A stretch of DNA of 64,000 nucleotides from Methanobrevibacter sp. (GTDB taxonomy: Archaea > Methanobacteriota > Methanobacteria > Methanobacteriales > Methanobacteriaceae). How positions within the stretch are numbered: the stretch's first letter is position 1; the number at the start of each line of letters is the position of its first letter. A program made the position numbers and the translations under genes. The notes under the pieces are model-generated. The model did no database searches. It was not told the origin of the DNA and saw only the letters and a program-made list of their open reading frames with translations. The DNA lies in NCBI RefSeq assembly GCF_017431965.1, contig NZ_JAFRKB010000033.1:62001-126000 (forward strand), given 5' to 3'. Shown piece by piece: positions 27,126-35,069 of the stretch.

Positions 27126-27959
27126 ATGTTCAAATCAAAAAGATATGATGACAAAACATTAAGACATCTTCAAAAAGTTCAACTGATGATGTTGAAGGAT
27201 TTCATTAAAATTTGTGAAAACAATGATATACTTTATTTCATTAATGGAGGCAGTTTGCTTGGAACTATCCGTCATGAAGGATTCATTCCATGGGATGATG
27301 ACATTGACTTGATGATGTTTAGAAAAGACTTTGAAAAACTGGATTCCATCTTTGACAATGAAAACAATGAAAAATATAGGCTCATTAATGTATTGAATGA
27401 AGAAACCTATCATTATACTTTTGCTAGGATAATGTTGAAAAATACCATTTTCGAAGAATGGTGGGCCGATCAAGTAGATTACACCCAAAATATTTTCATT
27501 GACATTTTTATTCTTGATAATATTCCCGACAAAGGATTTAAAAGGTCTATTCATAAATGGAAATGTTTTGCACTTAATCAGATGATATATTATTCACTTA
27601 TAAAATTCACGGATGATTCTAAATTCAAAAGCTTTTTAAAACAATTATTGTATTATATTCTAAAAATAATTCCCGTTTCAACAAACACACTGAAAAGGAA
27701 ATGCATAAATTCCTATAAGAAATACGAAGATTACGAATCCGAGGAGGTCTGTGATTTTCCCGCTCCATGCAACTTGCCCATCTATAAAAGAAATGATTGG
27801 TTACCTCCAAAAAAAGCCAAATTCGAGGATATTGAAGTGAACATACCTAATAATCCAGATAGCATATTGACAAGAATATATGGCGATTACATGAAATTAC
27901 CACCAGAGGATAAGAGATTTAGGCCCGCACCGGAAAAAATTGACTTTGGAGAATATTAA
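27126..27959 (+). CDS. LicD family phosphotransferase (second copy)
   Basis: A 277-residue LicD protein with GSLLGTIRHEGFIPWDDDID near residue 42, clearly paralogous to the gene at 20014-20844 over its whole length (matching starts YDD(E/K)TL and ends YGDYM(E/K)LPPE...DFG(Q/E)Y). LicD proteins transfer phosphocholine-like groups from CDP carriers to glycans. It heads a plus-strand pair with the epimerase gene 12 bases downstream. Two copies suggest two acceptor sites or two donor headgroups in the glycan; which is not visible. Confidence 0.88.
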   Translation: MFKSKRYDDKTLRHLQKVQLMMLKDFIKICENNDILYFINGGSLLGTIRHEGFIPWDDDIDLMMFRKDFEKLDSIFDNENNEKYRLINVLNEETYHYTFARIMLKNTIFEEWWADQVDYTQNIFIDIFILDNIPDKGFKRSIHKWKCFALNQMIYYSLIKFTDDSKFKSFLKQLLYYILKIIPVSTNTLKRKCINSYKKYEDYESEEVCDFPAPCNLPIYKRNDWLPPKKAKFEDIEVNIPNNPDSILTRIYGDYMKLPPEDKRFRPAPEKIDFGEY

Positions 27960-27971
27960 AAAGGTGATGAT

Positions 27972-29024
27972 TTGATAATAAATAAAATAATAGACGAAGA
28001 TGCACAACAGATTATTGATGAAAATGATGGATTGAACGAATTATATAACTCTTCAGTAATGATTACAGGTGCAACAGGCATGATTGGAAGTTATTTTGTC
28101 TATACTTTAATGAAATTAAATGAAAATTACGATGCCAATATTGAAATAATCCCGTTGGTTAGAAATTTAAATAAATTAAATAAGCAGATTCTCTCTAAAG
28201 ATTATGTTCATCCAGTTATCCAAGATGTTACTGAAAAAATTGAATACGAAAATGATGTTGATTATATAATTCACGCAGCCAGTCCGGCCAGCCCCAAAAT
28301 AATGAAAGAAAAACCAGTTGAAACAAATTTCGCCAATACATTAGGCGCTGCCAATACACTAATGTTTGCAAAAGACCATAATACAAAAAAATACTTGTTT
28401 ATATCCTCAAGAGAAATTTATGGTGCTCCACTTGAAAATCAGGAATACTTTTCGGAAGACAGTTTTGGAATTATTGACCAATTGATACCTAGAAATGCAT
28501 ATGCTGAAGGAAAAAAAGCTGCAGAAAACATGTGCGTAGGGTTTAAAAAAGAATATGGGTTAGATACTAAAATCGTTAGACTTGCCCATACATATGGACC
28601 TGGCATGAGTGTTGATGATGGAAGAGTTCAAGCAGATTTCCTAAAAAACTTGTTAAATGAAGAGGATATTGTTTTAAATAGTGATGGATCTTCAATAAGA
28701 ACTTACACATATATCAGTGATGCAGTCAGTGCAATGTTTAAAATTATCTTAAAAAGCAAAGATATGGTATACAATGTATCAGATGAAAGAAACGAAGTTT
28801 CAATAAGAGAATTGGCTGAAACAATGGTTAAGATTTTACCTGAAAAACAATTGAAATTAGTGTTCAATATCAAAGATGAAGAGAATGACACAGGATATGC
28901 TCCTTTCAAGTTTGGTCTTTTATCATCTGAAAAAATTAGAAATGAATTGAATTGGAATGCTAAATATTCCGTTTTTGAAGGATTTAAAAGAACATTGGAA
29001 TATTTAAAAATTGTATCTAACTAG
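27972..29024 (+). CDS. NAD-dependent epimerase/dehydratase (UDP-glucuronate decarboxylase-like SDR)
   Basis: A 350-residue extended SDR starting at a TTG after an AAGGTGATGA ribosome site. Motifs: MITGATGMIGSYFVYTL, HAASPASPKIM, the Ser site FISSREIYGAP and NAYAEGKKAAENM with YxxxK, then RLAHTYGPGM and SIRTYTYISDAVSA. The HAASPASP and YGPGM blocks are like UDP-xylose synthases and related decarboxylases. It is cotranscribed with LicD and converges on the GatZ-like gene, overlapping its 3' end by 8 bases. Sugar product unknown. Confidence 0.83.
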   Translation: MIINKIIDEDAQQIIDENDGLNELYNSSVMITGATGMIGSYFVYTLMKLNENYDANIEIIPLVRNLNKLNKQILSKDYVHPVIQDVTEKIEYENDVDYIIHAASPASPKIMKEKPVETNFANTLGAANTLMFAKDHNTKKYLFISSREIYGAPLENQEYFSEDSFGIIDQLIPRNAYAEGKKAAENMCVGFKKEYGLDTKIVRLAHTYGPGMSVDDGRVQADFLKNLLNEEDIVLNSDGSSIRTYTYISDAVSAMFKIILKSKDMVYNVSDERNEVSIRELAETMVKILPEKQLKLVFNIKDEENDTGYAPFKFGLLSSEKIRNELNWNAKYSVFEGFKRTLEYLKIVSN

Positions 29025-30321
29025 CTTTTGTCGCATGAAAATAATCTTCAACTACATCAATAACATTGGACTTTACAAGACTTTTAGAATCTAACGGATA
29101 ATCTTCTTCCAATATCTTCATGAAAGCATTTGGGAAAAATTGTTTAATCAAACCCAAAGGCAAATCACAAGAATCGATATTATTAAATAGATTGTCAATA
29201 CTTGATTCAATATCCCCTCTGGACATATAATAACGAGACCTGTCGGAAAAGCTATATTTCCTTGAAAGTTCCTTTTCAAGCTCACTACCGATATAATAAT
29301 TTTGCCAATCCTTTGGATTTTCGATCATTACCTCTTCAAGACATTCAATGAAATTAGCATGCTTGGCTTTATCTTTAATTAATTCCTTTTCCATCATGCT
29401 GAGTGCAAACAATCCTTCTCTAAATGCAAAAGTACATGCCGGGCCCACCTTCAGAATAGCTACACCATCACCCACCATTTCCTTTAGTTTAGCTGGAGGT
29501 TGATAATCAGTAGAATGTCCTTCAAATACCAAATTAGGATAATCTTTAAGGACTTTAGAAAGACCATTCATTTCTTCTCTTTCATAAAGATGTACATTAA
29601 CATTACTAAATTCAACACCTGGTTGCACCACTACAGCAATAATATTATCCCATGCATTCTTAATTCCTGCTTCTTTGAATTTTTTATCATAAGCATTTAT
29701 TGTATTTTTGAAATCATTAGGAGATGTCACTTGTAATGTATCAACTTCTTCAAACTCCCCACCAGGAATAGGCACCTCACTACCAATTACATAAACTGGA
29801 TGGATTGAATTAGGGAATTTTTCAACTCGTTGTTTAAATGCCTCTTCGCAAACTTCATATAATTCCACACCTCTTTTAGCAATGACCTCATCAGACAGCT
29901 TAACATTAACATCATCGCTTCCCAGTCTCATACTGGTATCCAAGTGTATTTTAGTATATCCTGCCAATACTGCTTGTTCAACAAGCTCTTTAGCATTTTC
30001 CATAGCTTCTGTTTCTGATTTATCAGCCCATGCAAGTGGCCCAAAATGATCAGCACCCAATAAAAGTTTTTCTTTGGGAAAATCTACTTTATCCGCAATA
30101 TCATAAATATAATCAACAAAATCATAAGGAGTCATATTCATATATCCTCCAAATTGATTTACCTGATTGGCAGTGGCTTCTATTAATACATAATCATTGA
30201 ATTTTTTACTATATTCTAAGATAGCCTCAATTACAATGCCGTTCGCAGTACAAAATGAAGGAATACCAACATGGATCCCTAATTTTCTTTTAGAAAGGAT
30301 TTCCTTAATAGGATGATTCAT
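29017..30321 (-). CDS. GatZ/KbaZ-like class II tagatose-bisphosphate aldolase non-catalytic subunit homologue
   Basis: About 434 residues from the ATG at 30319-30321, which has an AGGTG ribosome site; an upstream frame to 30402 lies inside the IspD-like gene and is unlikely. Family segments: GIHVGIPSFCTANGIVIEA, VLIEATANQVNQFGGYMNM, LLLGADHFGPLAW, IHLDTSMRLG and FEGHSTDYQ. GatZ and KbaZ stabilise the GatY/KbaY aldolases in galactitol and N-acetylgalactosamine breakdown. No catalytic partner or PTS gene is present; it follows a cytidylyltransferase in a glycan locus, so it probably has another task, perhaps making a sugar-phosphate precursor. Confidence 0.82.
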   Translation of the reverse strand: MNHPIKEILSKRKLGIHVGIPSFCTANGIVIEAILEYSKKFNDYVLIEATANQVNQFGGYMNMTPYDFVDYIYDIADKVDFPKEKLLLGADHFGPLAWADKSETEAMENAKELVEQAVLAGYTKIHLDTSMRLGSDDVNVKLSDEVIAKRGVELYEVCEEAFKQRVEKFPNSIHPVYVIGSEVPIPGGEFEEVDTLQVTSPNDFKNTINAYDKKFKEAGIKNAWDNIIAVVVQPGVEFSNVNVHLYEREEMNGLSKVLKDYPNLVFEGHSTDYQPPAKLKEMVGDGVAILKVGPACTFAFREGLFALSMMEKELIKDKAKHANFIECLEEVMIENPKDWQNYYIGSELEKELSRKYSFSDRSRYYMSRGDIESSIDNLFNNIDSCDLPLGLIKQFFPNAFMKILEEDYPLDSKSLVKSNVIDVVEDYFHATKAS

Positions 30322-30343
30322 ACATACACCTGTAAGTGTTAAA

Positions 30344-31054
30344 TTATTTTTTTGATTCGAAGAAATAGCTATGAATAGTTTTTTTAAATATTTCAAGGTC
30401 ATGAGGATAAGTGATCTTTAGATTAATAACATTTGCTTCAATTGTTTTCATCTTAATTCCATGTTCTAAAGCTAAAGCTCCTCCAGAAGTCATGCTTTCA
30501 AGTTCCTCATCAGTTGATTGGTCATAAATCGGGAATATTTCACCAAATTTAAAACCTTCAGGGGAAGCTCCAGCAACTAATTCCTGTCGAGGAATTACAT
30601 CAGTTATAAAACCATCTTCACTCATTTTATAAACTGTGTCATATTGGAATGCTCCCAATGTTGCACCACCATATTCGTTAATAGCATCAATGACTTCTAT
30701 TGTACCCGGTTCATCCACATAGGGGTGTGTTGCATCATGGAAAAGTACTATGTCTTCATCCTGAGCACAATGGGAAATGGATTTTAATCCATAATAAACA
30801 GAATGTGAACGAGTTTCGCCACCGGCAACAATTGATATCGGATGTTTAAGTTCCAAACTGTCAACCCATTTTTGTACATAATCAATCCACATTTCATTTG
30901 ATACAATTACTATTTCATCAATACAATCCAATTTATTATAAGAACGCAATATATAAAAGAAAATTGGAATACCATCAATTTCAATGTACTGTTTAGGCCT
31001 ATCGGCACCCAATCTTGTGCCGCTTCCACCCATCATCAATAATAAATAATTCAT
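30344..31054 (-). CDS. IspD/TarI-like cytidylyltransferase
   Basis: A 236-residue IspD-superfamily protein. The CTP-binding loop is MMGGSGTRLGADRPKQYIEI at the N-terminus; IVAGGETRSHSVYYGL and LFHDATHPYVDEP follow, the last with the metal-binding acid. IspD proper serves the MEP isoprenoid pathway, but this organism has mevalonate enzymes (3826-6033). The TarI relatives make CDP-ribitol for teichoic acids, so a CDP-polyol role in this surface locus is more likely. The GatZ-like gene starts 22 bases downstream and may make its substrate. Confidence 0.82.
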   Translation of the reverse strand: MNYLLLMMGGSGTRLGADRPKQYIEIDGIPIFFYILRSYNKLDCIDEIVIVSNEMWIDYVQKWVDSLELKHPISIVAGGETRSHSVYYGLKSISHCAQDEDIVLFHDATHPYVDEPGTIEVIDAINEYGGATLGAFQYDTVYKMSEDGFITDVIPRQELVAGASPEGFKFGEIFPIYDQSTDEELESMTSGGALALEHGIKMKTIEANVINLKITYPHDLEIFKKTIHSYFFESKK

Positions 31055-31205
31055 TTAATCACATCTTTTAAAAAACACATCTATATTAAATTAATTAGAT
31101 AATTACTTAAAGTATATATTATCATTCTTAATAAAAGTTTTTCAAATCTATTTAAAAAATCAATTTTGCCACAATTTTATATATTAAATTAACATATAAA
31201 ATAAT

Positions 31206-32228
31206 ATGAATTACAAGATTAGTGTAATTATTCCATGTTATAATGCTGAATCAACATTAAAACGATGCATAGACTCAGTAATCAATCAGACATTTGGTTT
31301 TGAAAATATTGAACTTATCTTATATGATGATGCATCTACAGACTCTACTAAAAAAATAATAGAAAATTATGCTAAACAATATGAAAATATTGTTCCGATA
31401 TATTCCTCAGAAAACAGCGGTTTTCCCGTACGAGGAAGAAATAAAGGAATAGAAATAGCTTCATCAGATTACATTATGTTTATGGACAATGATGATGAAT
31501 ATGATTTGAATGTATGTGAATTTTTCTATAATATTATTAATGAATCAAATCCTGATTTGATTTCCTGTGGAAAAGTTAATTTAGACAATATCACCACAAA
31601 GTACACTCCAACTAGTCCAAATGGGAAAGAAAAAATCAATATTGCTAAAGAAGACATAATATACTTTGAAGACAGGTTCATATGGAACAAAATATACAAA
31701 CGAAGCATTTTAATTGAAAACAACATTCTGTTTCCCGAAGGAAAATATGCTGAAGATTTATATTTTACTATTTTGTATTTATTGCATTGCAACTCTTTAA
31801 TTGATGTTCCGGAGTATAATGGATATATACGCCATGTTCAAGAAGATTCAATTTCAAGAACATGGGATTTGAATGATTTGACTATGATAATTGGCGTAGA
31901 CAAATTAATCTATTCAAAAATATCAAACAATAAGAATATAGATTTTTCCAGATTATATAAAAAAGAAATCAGTATTTTAATATACAAATTATATGGACTG
32001 CATTTACTAAAAGAAAAACAGGGAGTGATTACTTATTTAAATCATTTATATGATTTTGAAAATGACATTTCGTTTAAAGGATCACTAGATACTTCAATTC
32101 AAGATATTGCCAATAAATTGCTATTAAAAGAAAGATTCAATTTATGTTATTATTATCTTAAAATTGTTGAAAAAATTTATGATTCACATATACTTAGAAA
32201 ATTATATCGTAAAACAAATAATTTGTGA
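31206..32228 (+). CDS. Glycosyltransferase family 2
   Basis: A 340-residue GT2 enzyme. It starts with the GT-A donor-binding strand KISVIIPCYNAESTLKRCID; the acid pairs are YDDASTDST and FMDNDDEYD (DxD-type metal site near residue 95), followed by ISCGKVN and FIWNKIYKRSIL, then AEDLYFTILYL, typical of capsule and teichoic-type transferases. Probably adds a sugar to the lipid-linked repeat on the cytoplasmic side. It starts the plus-strand export half of the locus. Confidence 0.9.
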   Translation: MNYKISVIIPCYNAESTLKRCIDSVINQTFGFENIELILYDDASTDSTKKIIENYAKQYENIVPIYSSENSGFPVRGRNKGIEIASSDYIMFMDNDDEYDLNVCEFFYNIINESNPDLISCGKVNLDNITTKYTPTSPNGKEKINIAKEDIIYFEDRFIWNKIYKRSILIENNILFPEGKYAEDLYFTILYLLHCNSLIDVPEYNGYIRHVQEDSISRTWDLNDLTMIIGVDKLIYSKISNNKNIDFSRLYKKEISILIYKLYGLHLLKEKQGVITYLNHLYDFENDISFKGSLDTSIQDIANKLLLKERFNLCYYYLKIVEKIYDSHILRKLYRKTNNL

Positions 32229-32387
32229 TTACTATAAATATTTTGAAAACTATAAAAAATATTATTCATCATTTTTCAATGAAAATCAACATTAGTTGGT
32301 AAAACTATTGAATTAAAAAAAGTTTAGAATGGATTTAATACTTTTAGTAAAACTTCTATTATAAAATCCCTAACTTAGGAAGATACC

Positions 32388-33290
32388 ATGTTTAAAAAGA
32401 TTTCATATTTAATTGACTATTTTAAATATCTTGATAATCCAATTGAAGCTTTAAAATTTAAATTTGGATTAACAAAATCATGCAACATCATTACTAAAAA
32501 TTCAAAAAAAGAAATAACTATCCATAATGAATTCACATTAAATAGGTTGATGAGGAAAATTAAATATCTCTCCCCCGATAAAACTACTGAATTTTTAGAA
32601 TATATGGAAGAAATTGATGAAGATTCAGAATATGTTGTTATTGGGGATATAAAATATGTTAATATTTTCAATTCCAGGTTTAAAGAGAAATCCTCTTTTG
32701 AGTATGAAATTTGTAATGAAGAATACTTCAGTAGTGATGAATGGGATATGATTAATTTTGAAGGCCGTCACGTAATTGACATTGGGGGGAATATTGGAGA
32801 TACTTCCTTATATTTTGCAAAAAGAGGTGCAAATGTTATTGGATTTGAACCGGTGAAACATTTATTTGATTTGGCTCTTGAAAATATAGCATTAAACGAG
32901 GACATAAAAGAAAAAATTATTTATGTCAATAAAGGTGTTGGTGCAAAAAGAGGAACATTAAAAATCGATGCAAACTCCATTAAAAGTTATATTGGTAACG
33001 ATACATATGATATGGAAATTATAACTATTGAAGATATATTTAACAATTATGAATTCACTCCAGATATTTTAAAAATGGACTGTGAGGGTTGTGAATTTGA
33101 AATTATTCTTAATGAAAATTTAACCATGTTTAATGATATTGTCTTTGAACATCATTCCAAAATAGCTAATAAAGACTATAAACCACTTATAACAAAATTA
33201 AAAGAAGAAGGATTTGTAATAGATACATATCCCGTTGCTGCCAGCGGATTAAATTTTGAAGATATTGGAATTATCCATGCATACAAATAA
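32388..33290 (+). CDS. FkbM family methyltransferase
   Basis: A 300-residue protein whose central and C-terminal part is an FkbM-type SAM methyltransferase: VIDIGGNIGDTSLYFAKRGA near residue 128, IGFEPVKHLFDLALENI, and the diagnostic ILKMDCEGCEFEII near residue 222. FkbM enzymes often O-methylate sugars. An AGGAAGAT ribosome site precedes the ATG. Its place between a glycosyltransferase and the flippase implies methylation of the surface glycan. The N-terminal 100 residues carry no recognised domain. Confidence 0.87.
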   Translation: MFKKISYLIDYFKYLDNPIEALKFKFGLTKSCNIITKNSKKEITIHNEFTLNRLMRKIKYLSPDKTTEFLEYMEEIDEDSEYVVIGDIKYVNIFNSRFKEKSSFEYEICNEEYFSSDEWDMINFEGRHVIDIGGNIGDTSLYFAKRGANVIGFEPVKHLFDLALENIALNEDIKEKIIYVNKGVGAKRGTLKIDANSIKSYIGNDTYDMEIITIEDIFNNYEFTPDILKMDCEGCEFEIILNENLTMFNDIVFEHHSKIANKDYKPLITKLKEEGFVIDTYPVAASGLNFEDIGIIHAYK

Positions 33291-33456
33291 CATTAAACTG
33301 ATTTACTCCAACTAAAAAAAAACACACAATATATATTAATTAAAAAATTATTGGATTTATTCATAGTCCAATGATGAAAAGTTTTTATACTGTTAAGCAA
33401 AAAAAATTCTAAAAATGTAAACTGTAAAAATTGAAAAGAAATATTAAAATGATAAA

Positions 33457-34887
33457 ATGAGTCAAGTAAAAACAATATTCAAAAATATGAGCTGGTTACT
33501 CATTTCACAGATAATAGCTAGCATTTGCGGGTTTATCTGGACAATCTTAATGGCCAGATATCTTGGAGTCAGCAAATATGGTATTTTTGGATTTGCAGTA
33601 TCCTTAACTGGAATGATGTCCATCTTATTTGATTTAGGAATTGGAATTCATAGTGTTCGCCATATTGCAACAAATTATAATTCCGCCCCCAAATATTTGG
33701 GCAATGTAATACCATTAAAAGGATTATTTTCAGTTATGGGATTTATTGCAATATTGATTGTTCTAATAATAATGAAATCAAATGAAATTACAATAATTGT
33801 TACATTACTTTTTGCTATCGAACAGATTATAAAGAAATTTGTAGAATTACTTAATGCTACTTTTCAAGCTTTTGAAGAAGGCAAATATCAAGGAATTGGA
33901 AACACTATACTAAATACCCTCTTACTTGTTTTTATATTAATTGCAATTTACACTGATATGGATCTTTATGGAATAGCAGTAGCCTACATCTTAGCTAATG
34001 TAATTGCATTACTTTATGAATATTATGTTTTAAAAAAATATATCACTCAACCTAACTATGAATTTGATACATCATTTTGTAAAAAAATTACAATAGCGTC
34101 AATCCCATTTGCAGCCACTGTTATTTTATCATCCATTTATTATTCAATCGATATTGTTATGCTTACAAATATTGTTGGAGATTATGCAACAGGAATCTAT
34201 AATGCTACATATAAATTAATTTCAGTATTAACATTATTTTATTCCGTTTATACAGCAGTTATTTTCCCAGTAATGAGTAAATTTTATAAAAATGATGAAA
34301 AAATGCTTTTAACAAGTTATGAAAAATCGATTAAATATTTAATGATTATTATAATCCCTCTTGCAGTATCAACAATGATTTACTCTACAGATATAATTCA
34401 TTTATTCTATGGTTCCGAATATGATTCAGCATCATCTGTTTTATCTATTTTAATTTGGACTGTCTGCTTATTGTTCATTAGTGGTGCAGGAAATACATTA
34501 TTAAATGCATCACATAAAGAAATATCAGTTACATATATTTATTTAATAGCAGCAATATTTAATGTCGTTTTAAATCTAATTTTAATTCCAAAATACTCAT
34601 ATAACGGAGCTGCAATTACAACTGTTTTAAGTGATGTTATAATTGTAATTATACAAACTTATATAATTTATAAAATAGGACACAGACCAGATAGAAAATT
34701 ATATGTAGATATTTTAAAAATCATCATTGGATCTACAATTTTAGGAATTGCATTATTCTTCTTGAACTTAAACATGTGGGTAGCAATTCCAGTTGGAATA
34801 ATAATTTACTTCCTATTAATTTATTTATTAAGAGTCTTTGATGATGATGACACATATGTCTTAAAAGAGATTTTAGGGAAAAATTAA
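33457..34887 (+). CDS. Polysaccharide flippase, Wzx/MATE-like
   Basis: A 476-residue membrane protein with about 12-14 hydrophobic helices. It begins KTIFKNMSWLLISQIIASIC and has GFIWTILMARYLGVSKYGIFG, a hallmark of the oligosaccharide flippase family (Polysacc_synt). It would move lipid-linked glycan units across the membrane for outside assembly. Last gene of the export half of the locus. A remnant of a nucleotide-sugar gene starts directly after its stop. Confidence 0.92.
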   Translation: MSQVKTIFKNMSWLLISQIIASICGFIWTILMARYLGVSKYGIFGFAVSLTGMMSILFDLGIGIHSVRHIATNYNSAPKYLGNVIPLKGLFSVMGFIAILIVLIIMKSNEITIIVTLLFAIEQIIKKFVELLNATFQAFEEGKYQGIGNTILNTLLLVFILIAIYTDMDLYGIAVAYILANVIALLYEYYVLKKYITQPNYEFDTSFCKKITIASIPFAATVILSSIYYSIDIVMLTNIVGDYATGIYNATYKLISVLTLFYSVYTAVIFPVMSKFYKNDEKMLLTSYEKSIKYLMIIIIPLAVSTMIYSTDIIHLFYGSEYDSASSVLSILIWTVCLLFISGAGNTLLNASHKEISVTYIYLIAAIFNVVLNLILIPKYSYNGAAITTVLSDVIIVIIQTYIIYKIGHRPDRKLYVDILKIIIGSTILGIALFFLNLNMWVAIPVGIIIYFLLIYLLRVFDDDDTYVLKEILGKN

Positions 34888-34888
34888 C

Positions 34889-34963
34889 ATAAAAAGAATT
34901 ATAGTTGCAGGAGGAACTGGAACTCACCTTTTCACAATAACATTATTTATATACTTTTAATCT
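34889..34963 (+). pseudogene. RmlA-like nucleotidyltransferase remnant (N-terminal fragment)
   Basis: Directly after the flippase stop the frame from 34889 reads IKRIIVAGGTGTHLFTIT and soon stops. This matches the start of glucose-1-phosphate thymidylyltransferases (family consensus MKGIxLAGGTGTRLxPIT), with the start codon ATG changed to ATA, the catalytic R to H and P to T. Only about 18 residues remain. It implies that an rmlA gene once followed the flippase. Confidence 0.65.
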
Positions 34964-35069
34964 TCAAATTTTCCCCCCAGATTACTATATTTTTTATATA
35001 TCATGATTTTTTTATTTCACAAGGTGTGTATGAAAATTATTAAATACTTCTTTTAAATTAATTATTTTT

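Noticed and set aside
30322-30402. N-terminal extension of the GatZ-like protein
   Set aside because: It lies within the end of the IspD-like gene; the internal ATG at 30319-30321 has a good AGGTG site and matches the family N-terminus.
33293-33475. 60-codon minus-strand frame between FkbM and flippase genes
   Set aside because: Phe-rich low-complexity translation typical of antisense AT-rich DNA, and it overlaps the flippase start.
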